Assembly (NCBI GenBank): GCA_016716565.1
Contig: JADJWC010000001.1
Coordinates: forward strand, 1,178,001-1,242,000
Length of the DNA stretch: 64,000 nucleotides
Origin: a bacterium
GTDB lineage: Bacteria > Bacteroidota > Ignavibacteria > Ignavibacteriales > Ignavibacteriaceae
Direction: 5' to 3'
Below the pieces are notes generated by a model. That model saw only the letters and a program-made list of their open reading frames with translations. It did not search any database and had not been told where the DNA came from. A program made the position numbers and the translations under genes. Below are positions 24,632 to 33,491 of the stretch, piece after piece. Positions within the stretch are counted from its first letter, which is position 1; every line of letters begins with the position of its first letter.

Positions 24632-26122
24632 ATGGGAAAGCAGAAAAAAATATTCACGCATAGAGAATTTATGGAAATGGCAGTTACCGAAATGAAAAAA
24701 TCCATTTCTGAACATTCAGATAAACCAGATCCAAAGGTTGGGGCAATTCTTGTAACTCCAGATGGAAGAGAACTAATTAAAGTAGCACATCGAGGGGAAA
24801 TTCGATCAGGAGATCATGCTGAATTTAGTTTATTGGACAAGAAATTGCGAACCGAGCCTTTAACGGATTGTATTCTCTATACCACCTTAGAACCATGTGT
24901 AGAAAGAAATCCTCCTAAAAGTGCATGCTTCGAAAGAGCAATAAATGCAAGAATTAAAAAAGTTTATATCGGGATTCAGGACCCACACCCTTCAGTCAGA
25001 GGCGAAGGAAGAAAAAAATTGCTTGAGCATGATATTGAAGTTGCATTTTTTGACGATGATCTTGCAGCAGAAATCAGAGAATTTAATAAGGACTTTATTG
25101 AGTATGCTGAAGCTGAAGCTAAAAGAATACAAGATGGTGAAATTACGGGAAGTGTAGATCCGCTTGATAATGCAATTCAAAATGTTACTCTCGATGATTT
25201 TTCAATTGAGGCGCAGGAAGAACTTATAGATCGTGCAGAGCTGGGTTATAAGATAGGTTCACCAGAGTTTAATAAATATTTACTGCAACTGGGGTTAATT
25301 AAAACCAATGTTAAAACTAATATTACAAAACCGACTGGACTCGGAATCTTACTTTTAGGCAAAAATCCACAGTTATCCTTTACTCAAGCACGTGTTCAAT
25401 TTATAATAAATCAAAATGGTATCGAAGAAGCGCCCAAAACTTTTGCCGGTCCCGTTCTTTTACAACCTCAGAAGATTCAGGAATATCTAAATTTGATCTA
25501 CCCAAAATATATCTCTCGGAAATCCCTACAACGGGAAGAATATTATGATATTCCATTTGAAGTAGTTCGTGAAACAATTAACAATGCAATTACTCATAGA
25601 GATTATACTATAGATGGTGCTACTGTAAAAATTTATATTTATGATGATCGTGTAGAGGTATTCAGCCCCGGCAAACCAATTCATCCACTTGAGAAGTTTG
25701 TTAATTTTAATGTTCCGCCAGAAAGTAGAAATCCAAAAATAGCCTATTTGTTTAATGAAATTGCTGTAGTGGAAGAGGTTGGTTTAGGAATGAAAGAACT
25801 AAAAAAACTTGCTGATGTTAGAACACTGCCAAAACCCTCTTTCAGAATGTTTGAACAATATTTTGTTACCACTATTTATACAAAAGTAAGTGCTCAACCT
25901 TCTTCCATTGAAATCCAGGAAAAATTAAAATCTCTTTCAACAAGCGAAAAGCAGGGATATGAATTTATCAGAATTAGAGGCAGTATTACCTCTCCAGAAT
26001 ATATGTCTGCAATGGATGTTTCTGAAAGAACTGCCCGTAATCATCTTAAAAAGATGGTTGATTTAGGCTTATTAAAGGTTGAAGGTGAAGGTAGGGCAAC
26101 TAAATATGTTCTTATTTCCTAA
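24632..26122 (+). CDS. zinc-dependent deaminase fused to a GHKL-type ATPase and winged helix
   Basis: A three-part protein of 496 residues. Residues about 8-150 are a RibD/dCMP deaminase-like domain with zinc ligands in HAE (62-64), PC (88-89) and Cys99, and the line TLEPCVERNPPKSAC. Residues about 300-400 are a GHKL ATP-binding domain of the RecG-C-like/HATPase_c_4 type: EVVRETINNAITHRDY holds the ATP-binding Asn, and DDRVEVFSPG the Asp-Gly. The C-terminal 70 residues are a winged helix (MSAMDVSERTARNHLKKMVD). It starts 6 bases after hsdM, so it belongs to the restriction operon. An ATPase-plus-winged-helix protein is a known companion of type I loci, but the fused deaminase is unusual. Its substrate is unknown; nucleotide or nucleic acid deamination is conceivable. 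Confidence 0.8.
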   Translation: MGKQKKIFTHREFMEMAVTEMKKSISEHSDKPDPKVGAILVTPDGRELIKVAHRGEIRSGDHAEFSLLDKKLRTEPLTDCILYTTLEPCVERNPPKSACFERAINARIKKVYIGIQDPHPSVRGEGRKKLLEHDIEVAFFDDDLAAEIREFNKDFIEYAEAEAKRIQDGEITGSVDPLDNAIQNVTLDDFSIEAQEELIDRAELGYKIGSPEFNKYLLQLGLIKTNVKTNITKPTGLGILLLGKNPQLSFTQARVQFIINQNGIEEAPKTFAGPVLLQPQKIQEYLNLIYPKYISRKSLQREEYYDIPFEVVRETINNAITHRDYTIDGATVKIYIYDDRVEVFSPGKPIHPLEKFVNFNVPPESRNPKIAYLFNEIAVVEEVGLGMKELKKLADVRTLPKPSFRMFEQYFVTTIYTKVSAQPSSIEIQEKLKSLSTSEKQGYEFIRIRGSITSPEYMSAMDVSERTARNHLKKMVDLGLLKVEGEGRATKYVLIS

Positions 26123-26492
26123 TCCGGCAATAATTCCGGTAATCAGAGCATTTATATTGCCGGAAAGAAAATTTATTGAGCCTTAAAATCCGAATCCGGC
26201 AACAATACCGGCAATCTTGCCGGGAAAACTGCCGGAAAGCAAAATAATTATTGTTGATGTTGTAGATAATGAAGTTGATGATAATCTGAAGAAAAGGATG
26301 ACGGTGACGACGATTATGATGATGATATTGCTGTTGATGTTAGAGAAGAAGTTGCTGACGTTTTTGTTGCTGCTGCTGCGGCGGCGGCAGCAACAGTTGA
26401 TGGTATGGTTGGAATTATAGTTGGAGTAGCAATTGGTGTTGTAGTTGGAATTATTGGTGTTGCTGCAAGTTGCAAAGTTGAAATAAAAATTT
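26123..26492. repeat. CCGGCAA repeats followed by GTT/GCT/GAT low-complexity DNA
   Basis: Between the deaminase-ATPase gene and hsdS, CCGGCAA or its complement TTGCCGG (also TGCCGG) occurs about six times from 26124 to 26234. Read in one frame, part of this gives ESGNNTGNLAGKTAGK, like the Gly-Asn linkers found in RecG-like ATPases, so it may be a remnant of a related gene. From about 26260 the sequence changes to runs of GAT, GTT and GCT triplets, with a GTTGCTGC...GCAGCAAC hairpin around 26365-26395. No good start codon supports the short open frames here. Confidence 0.5.
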
Positions 26493-27761
26493 ATGAAAGA
26501 CAGTCAGAAAAAATATTGTATGATCAAATATCCAAAATATAAACCAAGCAATGTCGAATGGATTTCTGATATACCAGAACATTGGGTATTGGATAAAACT
26601 AAACGGATATTTTTTGAAAGCAAATCGAGAAATCGAAATTTGGAATATCGAGAAGATGATTTGCTATCTGTTTCGGAGTATTATGGGGTTGCAAAAAGAG
26701 CAGAAAAAATTGATAGTAATGATTTATTAAGTAGAGCTGAATCATTATCAGAATATAAGATAGTCGAGGAAGGTGATTTGGTTATAAATATAATGCTCGC
26801 TTGGAAAAAAGGATTGGGATCTTCAAATGAGAAGGGTATTGTAAGTCCTTCGTATTGTGTTTATCAATTACGTTCCATCGAACAAGATCATAGGTATTTT
26901 CATTATCTATATAGAACCGATTTGTATGCCGAGACTTTTCGACGTTTTTCTCGTGGTATTATTGAATCACGTTTGAGGTTGTATTCGGAGGAGTTTTTTA
27001 ATACACTTTCTTTACTTCCACCTCCAGAAGAACAAACCGCCATCGCAAATTTCCTTGATGAAAAAACAGCTAAGATTGACTCGCTGATTGAGAAAAAACA
27101 AAAACTAATTGATTTACTTAAAGAAGAACGCACTGCAATAATTAACCAGACAGTTACAAAAGGAATAAATCAAAATGTAAAATTAAAACCAAGTGGAATT
27201 GATTGGCTTGGGGATATTCCAGAGCATTGGGAAGTGAAGAAGTTGAAGTATGTTGCTGAACTCAAAAGTGGTGAATCAATTACTTCAGATAATATTAGAG
27301 AATCAGATGAATTCTCAGTATATGGTGGAAACGGATTGAGAGGTTACACTTCAAGTTACACTCATATTGGAGAATATATTCTTATTGGTCGACAAGGAGC
27401 TTTATGCGGAAATATCAATTATGCAAGTGGTAAATTTTTTGCCTCTGAACACGCTGTCGTTGTAACACGGATTAACGATGAAGATATTCTTTGGCTTGGT
27501 GAATTATTAAGATCTATGAATCTCAATCAGTATTCAATTTCTGCAGCACAACCCGGTTTATCTGTTGAGAGAATTCAAAACTTATCAATTCCATATCCAC
27601 CAATTGATGAGCAAAAAGAAATTGGTAATTATATTGACACCGAAACAAAAAGAATTGACTCTTCAATTACGAAAATCGAAAAAGAAATAGAATTATTACA
27701 AGAGTATCGCACAGCTTTAATAAGTGAAGTTGTAACAGGGAAAATTGATGTTCGGAATTGA
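26493..27761 (+). CDS. hsdS: type I restriction specificity subunit (HsdS)
   Basis: A 422-residue HsdS with two target recognition domains in tandem. The two halves each begin with a similar block, WISDIPEHWVLDKT near residue 23 and WLGDIPEHWEVKKL near 237. Each ends in a conserved coiled-coil spacer: LPPPEEQTAIANFLDEKT and YPPIDEQKEIGNYIDTET. HsdS fixes the bipartite DNA sequence recognised by the methylase and nuclease. The start may be the ATG at 26493 or the one at 26520, since the typical beginning MIKYPKYKPS starts at 26520. Confidence 0.95.
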   Translation: MKDSQKKYCMIKYPKYKPSNVEWISDIPEHWVLDKTKRIFFESKSRNRNLEYREDDLLSVSEYYGVAKRAEKIDSNDLLSRAESLSEYKIVEEGDLVINIMLAWKKGLGSSNEKGIVSPSYCVYQLRSIEQDHRYFHYLYRTDLYAETFRRFSRGIIESRLRLYSEEFFNTLSLLPPPEEQTAIANFLDEKTAKIDSLIEKKQKLIDLLKEERTAIINQTVTKGINQNVKLKPSGIDWLGDIPEHWEVKKLKYVAELKSGESITSDNIRESDEFSVYGGNGLRGYTSSYTHIGEYILIGRQGALCGNINYASGKFFASEHAVVVTRINDEDILWLGELLRSMNLNQYSISAAQPGLSVERIQNLSIPYPPIDEQKEIGNYIDTETKRIDSSITKIEKEIELLQEYRTALISEVVTGKIDVRN

Positions 27762-27863
27762 CTATACTAATAAGTCAAGAATTATTTATTTTTACATAGC
27801 ATCAGCTTAATCACCTAAGGATTTTCTGAATCTTTCTTTTTCAAAATTTGAGAGGAGGATGTA

Positions 27864-28538
27864 ATGAAAGCAATATCACACAAAAAAGAACTTGGAAGTG
27901 GCATATATACCATTCCTGATATCAGTCGTTTATTAAGAATTAACCGAAGAAAAGTTAACAGATATATCTCTGAATATTGGGATGAGAGACTTGGAAGAAA
28001 ACTATTCAGTGATACTTATTCCTGGAGCACTGATAAAAGAAACAAAGCGGTAAACTTTTATGTCCTGATTGAATTATTTACTTTCTTTCAATTACAAGAA
28101 AAAGGAGTAAACACTAAAACAATTCTTAAGGCAAGAAGCAGTATTTCAAAAGAATTAGGTGTAGAATATCCTTTCGCATCATCACAATTATTAACCGATG
28201 GTAAAAGGATTTGGTATGAATTCAAAGATGATCTTGTCAGTGCAGATGGAAGTAGTCAAACTAATTTCGTGAGAATAATAAAAAGTTTTGCTGAGAAGAT
28301 TGAGTTTAGAGAAGATGATTTAGCAAAAAGGTTCTGGCCTGCGGGTAAAGAAAATAGTATCATTGTTGATCCTCACCATCAATTTGGTCAGCCAATAATA
28401 AGGGGAACTAATGTAAACGCAGAAGCATTATTTTCGATGTATCGAAGCGGCGAGCCGATAGAAGCAATTGGAATATTGTATGACCTCTCGCAAAAAGAAG
28501 TTAATGACGCAATTGAGTTTTATAGAGTTGCTGCTTAA
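27864..28538 (+). CDS. DUF433 antitoxin with MerR-like N-terminal domain
   Basis: The ATG at 27864 follows a strong GAGGAGG. The 224-residue protein has an N-terminal helix-turn-helix of the MerR kind (YTIPDISRLLRINRRKVNRY, residues about 14-33). Its C-terminal DUF433 domain (residues about 170-220) contains PIIRGTNVNAEALFSMYRSG and IGILYDLSQKEVNDAIEFY. DUF433 proteins are antitoxins of PIN-like toxins. It overlaps the next gene by one base (TAATG), as expected for an antitoxin-toxin pair. The pair sits inside the hsd operon, between hsdS and hsdR. Confidence 0.8.
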   Translation: MKAISHKKELGSGIYTIPDISRLLRINRRKVNRYISEYWDERLGRKLFSDTYSWSTDKRNKAVNFYVLIELFTFFQLQEKGVNTKTILKARSSISKELGVEYPFASSQLLTDGKRIWYEFKDDLVSADGSSQTNFVRIIKSFAEKIEFREDDLAKRFWPAGKENSIIVDPHHQFGQPIIRGTNVNAEALFSMYRSGEPIEAIGILYDLSQKEVNDAIEFYRVAA

Positions 28539-28933
28539 TGGAAATCTTTCTTGACGAAAACCTTTCGGAATATGTAGCCCACGCTCTTAATTTTCTAAAC
28601 AGGGGATATTTTCGTGATGTGCAAGTCTATTCAACAAAAGAAAAATATAATAAAGGCGCTGCTGATGAAGTTATTATTCCAGGGATAGGAGCATCCGATG
28701 GTATTTTAATTACGAGGGATTTTAACATTCATAAAACAAGACTGCAATTTGATTTATGTAAAGAATATAAGCTTGGAGTATTTTTTTTGAAATTACCCAA
28801 AGGCCAGGATAAGCATTGGGAGATTGTAAGATTACTAATCAACCACTGGGAAGAAATAATTGATAAATCTGAAAGAGAAAGAAAACCTTTCGCATTCAGA
28901 ATTCGGGTTCAGGGGAAAATGGAAAAACTATAA
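28538..28933 (+). CDS. DUF5615-like PIN-type toxin
   Basis: The 131-residue protein begins MEIFLDENLSEYVAHAL, with the Asp-Glu pair typical of PIN/Mut7-C-like nucleases, and has ASDGILITRDFN near residue 55, where the second Asp is usually found. It ends 2 bases before hsdR. It is paired with the DUF433 protein before it, the usual partner. The expected activity is RNA cleavage when free of antitoxin; here it may guard the restriction locus against loss. Confidence 0.75.
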   Translation: MEIFLDENLSEYVAHALNFLNRGYFRDVQVYSTKEKYNKGAADEVIIPGIGASDGILITRDFNIHKTRLQFDLCKEYKLGVFFLKLPKGQDKHWEIVRLLINHWEEIIDKSERERKPFAFRIRVQGKMEKL

Positions 28934-28935
28934 TT

Positions 28936-31900
28936 ATGGCTAATGATATACATACAGAAGCAACATTTGAATCTGCAATTATAGAACATCTGATTAGTAA
29001 TGGGTGGTTTCAAGGAAGTGATTCAGACTACAGCAGTGATTTAGCTTTAGATAAAAAAGCAATTCTTTCTTTCATTAAAGATTCACAACCGAGAGAATGG
29101 GAGTTACTCAAATCTTATTATAGAGAAGATATTGAGAATAAATTCATTCAGCGTTTGTTTAAGGAATTAGATTTAAGAGGAATGTTAGATGTATTGCGTC
29201 ACGGTATAACAGATAGCGGTATCAAATTTAGGTTAGCATATTTCAAACCAGATAGCGGATTAAACCCGGAAACAATAAGACTTTACAATTGCAATAAACA
29301 TTATGTAACAAGGCAAGTGCATTTTTCTACAAAGAATGAAAAATCCATTGACTTATTGCTTTCATTAAATGGTTTGCCTGTTGCTACACTTGAATTGAAA
29401 AATCATTTTACTGGTCAGAGAGTAAATGATGCGATGGAGCAATATAAATCAAGTCGAGATCCTAAAGAATTATTATTCCAGTTTAAGAAAAGAGCATTAG
29501 TTCACTTTACCGTAGACCCCGATGAAGTTTATTTTACGACCAAACTCGAAAGCTCAGGGACAAGATTCTTTCCATTTAATAAGGGATTTAATAATGGAGC
29601 TGGTAATCCACCAGCAAAGGATTATACAACCTACCGTTCAGCATACTTTTGGGAAAATGTTTTAGCAGTTGATAGCTGGACAGAGATAATAGCCCGCTAT
29701 ATTCATCTTCAGAAGGAAGAATACACTATTGATGGGAAAAAGTATTATAAAGAAACAATGCTTTTCCCTCGTTATCATCAGTTGGATGTAGTAAGAAAAC
29801 TGATATTGGATGCAAAACAAAAAGGGCCGGGGCAAAGGTATTTAGTTGAACATTCAGCGGGTAGTGGTAAAAGTAATTCTATTGCTTGGCTGGCTTACAG
29901 ACTTTCAGCACTCTACAACGCTGAAGATAAAAAAGTTTTTGACTCTGTGATAGTTATTACAGATAGAAATGTTCTTGACCAGCAGCTTCAGAATACTATT
30001 TATCAATTTGAGCATAAGACAGGAGTTGTTCAACGGATAGAAGTTGATTCAAAACAATTAGCGGATTCTATAACCAGTGGTGTGAGTATCATTATTACAA
30101 CTTTGCAAAAGTTTCCTTTTGCCTTAAAACACTTAGCAGAAATCCCAAATAAGAATTATGCAGTTATCATTGATGAAGCTCATAGCAGTCAAGGTGGTGA
30201 AGCAAGCAGGAAAATGACTGAAGCACTGGTTGGGAAAAAAGTTTCATTAGAAGAATCCGAAGAGATAGAAAGTGAGATTGAGAAAAGTGTTGAAGATGAA
30301 GATGATTATATCAGAGAAATCATTCAGAAAAGAGGTCCGCAGAAAAATATTAGCTTGTTCGCATTCACAGCTACACCCAAACCTAAAACATTAGAAGTAT
30401 TTGGGACAAAAGATGGAGAGGGAAAGCCAAAACCATTCCATTTATACTCGATGCGACAGGCTATTGAAGAAGGTTTTATTCTCGATGTTCTTAAGAATTA
30501 CACTTCCTACGAAACTTATTACAGATTTTGCAAAACAATTGAAGATGATCCGACATTAAATAAAAGAAAAGCGACAAAGGCAATCGCAAGATTTGCTTCA
30601 TTCCACCCGACAAACCTGTCCCAGAAAACAGAAGTGATGGTAGAGCACTTCCGACAAATCACTATGAAAAAAATTGGTGGAAAAGCGAAAGCAATAGTAG
30701 TTACTGCATCACGTAAACACGCATTAAGATACTATTTGGAGTTCAAGGACTATATCAAAGAGAAAGGATACGACAATATTCGGCCACTTGTTGCGTTTTC
30801 AGGTTCGGTGGTTGATGATTTTTATCCGGAAGGCATTACAGAAGCACAATTGAATAAATTCGGCGAGAAAGAACTTCCTGAAAAATTTGCAACTGCTGAG
30901 TATCAAGTTCTTTTAGTAGCAGATAAGTATCAATATGGATTTGACCAACCACTACTTCATACAATGTATGTTGATAAAAAATTATCTGGTGTTAGAGCTG
31001 TGCAAACTCTATCAAGATTGAACAGGACTTATCCAGGGAAAGAGGATACATTTGTTCTTGATTTTGCTAATGACAGACAAACGATAATTGATTCCTTCCA
31101 GCCTTACTATGAAATGACCACAATGTCTGAAACAACAGACCCGAATCATTTATATGATCTAAAAGGAAAAACGGATGCGGCACAGGTTTATTATCAATCC
31201 GAAGTGGATGGATTTTCTAAAGTATTCTATAAACCCGGAAGCGTATCTTCAAGGGATCAGGGAAAACTATATGCGTTTATTGATCCGGCTGTTGATCGTT
31301 ATAAAGGTTTAGAAGAAGACCCTCAAGATGAATTCAAAAAAGCGTTAACTTCATTTGTTCGTATTTACTCCTTCCTGTCACAGATAATGCCTTTCCAGGA
31401 TGTTGAGTTGGAAAAATTATATTCTTATGGAAGATTTTTATTAACCAAACTTCCTAAAGTTGATTATGCAGAAAGATTAAAGTTAGATAATGAGGTTGCA
31501 TTGGAATATTATCGACTCCAAAAAATTGCTGAAGGAGATTTAGTATTAAAAGTTCAAGGTGAATATGGACTTGATCCGGTTACTGAGGCAGGAATCAATA
31601 GACCGAAAGAAGAGAAAGACAAACTCTCTAATATTATTAACCTTCTTAACGAAAAGTATGGATTTGATTTCACTGATCAGGATAGATTGTATTTTGAACA
31701 GATCGAGCAGGCACTTTATGAAAATGATGATTTGAAAATTAGAGCAATAAATAATCCGATAGAAAACTTTAAGTATGCATTTGATGAGGTATTCATTCAA
31801 GCGTTAATTGATAGAATGGATGCTAACCAGGAGATTTTTGATAAGATAATGGTTAATAATGAATTTAAGCAGGATGTAAAAGACTGGTTAACGAAAAGGA

Positions 31901-31944
31901 TATATGACAGATTCAGAACACCAAATGATAATAAGGAAAAATAA
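28936..31944 (+). CDS. hsdR: type I restriction endonuclease/translocase subunit (HsdR)
   Basis: A 1002-residue HsdR. The N-terminal nuclease domain has a PD-(D/E)XK site with LELKN near residue 151. A superfamily 2 translocase follows: Walker A HSAGSGKS near 306, Walker B with IIDEAHSS near 411, the FTATP motif near 476, and QTLSRLNRTYPGK near 693. The C-terminal helical region binds HsdM/HsdS. HsdR pumps DNA and cuts it far from the unmodified site. It overlaps the next gene by 1 base (TAATG). Confidence 0.97.
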   Translation: MANDIHTEATFESAIIEHLISNGWFQGSDSDYSSDLALDKKAILSFIKDSQPREWELLKSYYREDIENKFIQRLFKELDLRGMLDVLRHGITDSGIKFRLAYFKPDSGLNPETIRLYNCNKHYVTRQVHFSTKNEKSIDLLLSLNGLPVATLELKNHFTGQRVNDAMEQYKSSRDPKELLFQFKKRALVHFTVDPDEVYFTTKLESSGTRFFPFNKGFNNGAGNPPAKDYTTYRSAYFWENVLAVDSWTEIIARYIHLQKEEYTIDGKKYYKETMLFPRYHQLDVVRKLILDAKQKGPGQRYLVEHSAGSGKSNSIAWLAYRLSALYNAEDKKVFDSVIVITDRNVLDQQLQNTIYQFEHKTGVVQRIEVDSKQLADSITSGVSIIITTLQKFPFALKHLAEIPNKNYAVIIDEAHSSQGGEASRKMTEALVGKKVSLEESEEIESEIEKSVEDEDDYIREIIQKRGPQKNISLFAFTATPKPKTLEVFGTKDGEGKPKPFHLYSMRQAIEEGFILDVLKNYTSYETYYRFCKTIEDDPTLNKRKATKAIARFASFHPTNLSQKTEVMVEHFRQITMKKIGGKAKAIVVTASRKHALRYYLEFKDYIKEKGYDNIRPLVAFSGSVVDDFYPEGITEAQLNKFGEKELPEKFATAEYQVLLVADKYQYGFDQPLLHTMYVDKKLSGVRAVQTLSRLNRTYPGKEDTFVLDFANDRQTIIDSFQPYYEMTTMSETTDPNHLYDLKGKTDAAQVYYQSEVDGFSKVFYKPGSVSSRDQGKLYAFIDPAVDRYKGLEEDPQDEFKKALTSFVRIYSFLSQIMPFQDVELEKLYSYGRFLLTKLPKVDYAERLKLDNEVALEYYRLQKIAEGDLVLKVQGEYGLDPVTEAGINRPKEEKDKLSNIINLLNEKYGFDFTDQDRLYFEQIEQALYENDDLKIRAINNPIENFKYAFDEVFIQALIDRMDANQEIFDKIMVNNEFKQDVKDWLTKRIYDRFRTPNDNKEK

Positions 31945-32339
31945 TGGCAGAAATCGCAAGCAATAGCACAGGACTATCGGGTGAATACTTTGTAGCGGGA
32001 GAATTACTCAGAAGAGGATTTAATGTTGCAATCACAATGGGGAACGCAAAAGCAATAGACTTAATAGCTGAAAGGAAAGGGAGAACATTTCCAATTCAAG
32101 TAAAGTCAATCTACAAAAAGAAAAATGCTGGCTGGCCGATATTCAAATCAAAAGTTAAGAGAAATCATCTCTACGTATTTGTAATTCTAAATGGAGATAA
32201 ATTGACATCCCCCGATTATTTTATTTGCACTTCAAGAGAAGCAAAAAGACACATAAAAGAATATGAGAACAGAGCAATATTGAATGTCTATTCAATCAGT
32301 TCAGATGATTTCAAAGACAGGTGGGATAAGATAAAATAG
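31944..32339 (+). CDS. PD-(D/E)XK-like nuclease family protein, copy 2
   Basis: The 131-residue protein is about 80 percent identical by hand count to the one at 10220-10615. It has the same active-site arrangement, GEYFVAGELLRRGFNV and KAIDLIAERKGRTFPIQVKS. It follows hsdR with a TAATG overlap and is therefore translated with it. Its repeated presence next to defence genes, in two different elements, suggests a helper role in restriction, but the function is unknown. Confidence 0.75.
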   Translation: MAEIASNSTGLSGEYFVAGELLRRGFNVAITMGNAKAIDLIAERKGRTFPIQVKSIYKKKNAGWPIFKSKVKRNHLYVFVILNGDKLTSPDYFICTSREAKRHIKEYENRAILNVYSISSDDFKDRWDKIK

Positions 32340-32355
32340 TATTAAACTTTTTATT

Positions 32356-32712
32356 ATGGGAAGTATTTTAATAGCAGAATGTAATTGTGGCTTTAAGTCC
32401 AATGAAATTTATGCGGGTGGGGGATTCGACAATTTTCAATCAGAATGTGCAGCTCCCTCCATATGTAAAAATTGTTCATCATTTCTTGTGTTAAATTACC
32501 TCAAAAGGAAAAACAAGTGTCCAAATTGTAAATCCGACGTAACATTTTATTATGATTCTTCAGTCCAGAATAAAACCAAAGATAATTCGATTCTATTTGA
32601 ATGGAATATCATTGAAAAGTTGGAATCATTTATTCTATATGATACAAAATATTATTGTCCTAAGTGTAAAAAATTCAGCTTGAAATTTTTTTCACTGGGA
32701 TGCTGGGATTAG
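32356..32712 (+). CDS. small zinc-ribbon protein
   Basis: The 118-residue protein contains several Cys pairs: an N-terminal CNC, CKNC near residue 37, CPNC near 55 and CPKC near 101, which could bind two metal ions. It follows the nuclease-like gene by 16 bases and is probably in the same transcript. I do not recognise the family. Confidence 0.6.
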   Translation: MGSILIAECNCGFKSNEIYAGGGFDNFQSECAAPSICKNCSSFLVLNYLKRKNKCPNCKSDVTFYYDSSVQNKTKDNSILFEWNIIEKLESFILYDTKYYCPKCKKFSLKFFSLGCWD

Positions 32713-32740
32713 ATAAAATACAAGTATTATTGAAAAGGAA

Positions 32741-33367
32741 ATGATGATTAAGTTAAATTTATCTCGTCCGTTAGTCTTCTTTGATCTCGAAACTACTGGA
32801 ACCGATGTTGCAAACGATAGGATTGTCGAAATCAGTTTATTAAAACTTTTTCCAGATGGTCAGGAGGAATTAAAAACATTTCGCATAAATCCAGGCATAC
32901 CGATTCCACCAGAAGCTACTGCCATTCATGGTATTTCAAATGAGGATGTGAAAGACAAGCCATCCTTCTTAGCTTTATCAGAAATATTATTAGGAATTCT
33001 TTCTAACTCAGACTTGTGTGGTTACAACCTTCTTAAATTTGATTTCCCTTTACTCAGAATGGAATTTGCACGAAATAAAATTGAGTTCAACACGGTGGGA
33101 ATTAACCTAATAGATCCAATGCGTATCTTTATGAAAAACGAACCTCGTGATTTGACTGCTGCATTAAAATTCTACTGCAATGAAGATTTAACAGATGCAC
33201 ATTCAGCCGAAGCAGATACAGAGGCAACAAAAAAAATTCTGCTTGCTCAAATAAAGAAATATGAAGATGTTCCCGGCACAGTTTCAGAACTCTCAGCGTA
33301 TTCAACTGAAGGTCAGATACGATTTGCAGATATCACAGTTAAACTTATCTATTATGGAAATAATTAG
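32741..33367 (+). CDS. DnaQ-like 3'-5' exonuclease, interrupted by an in-frame TAG
   Basis: The 208-residue reading frame is a DEDDh exonuclease: motif I FFDLETTGTD near residue 13, motif II with NLLKFDFPLL near 100, and motif III HSAEADTEA near 150. Directly after the TAG at 33365-33367 the same frame continues as IVFSFGKHEGERVVDNVDFA to a TAA at 33497-33499. FGKHxGE segments followed by an FxxWxL pattern form a small conserved C-terminal module (DUF3820-like) found in such exonucleases. The full protein would be about 252 residues. The TAG is therefore a nonsense mutation, a readthrough site or a sequencing error. The extended end overlaps the convergent gene at 33492. Confidence 0.8.
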   Translation: MMIKLNLSRPLVFFDLETTGTDVANDRIVEISLLKLFPDGQEELKTFRINPGIPIPPEATAIHGISNEDVKDKPSFLALSEILLGILSNSDLCGYNLLKFDFPLLRMEFARNKIEFNTVGINLIDPMRIFMKNEPRDLTAALKFYCNEDLTDAHSAEADTEATKKILLAQIKKYEDVPGTVSELSAYSTEGQIRFADITVKLIYYGNN

Positions 33368-33491
33368 ATCGTATTCAGCTTCGGAAAGCACGAAGGTGAG
33401 CGTGTAGTTGATAATGTCGATTTTGCTGGCTGGGTGTTAAGAGAAGATTTTCTGGATGAAGCGAAAGCGTTAATTCATAAATTATTGAAGA

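Noticed and set aside
26217..26420. Plus-strand open frame of 67 residues between the deaminase-ATPase gene and hsdS
   Set aside because: The sequence is runs of Leu, Met and Arg or Gln from triplet repeats, with no ribosome binding site; the DNA looks like repeats or gene debris, not a gene.
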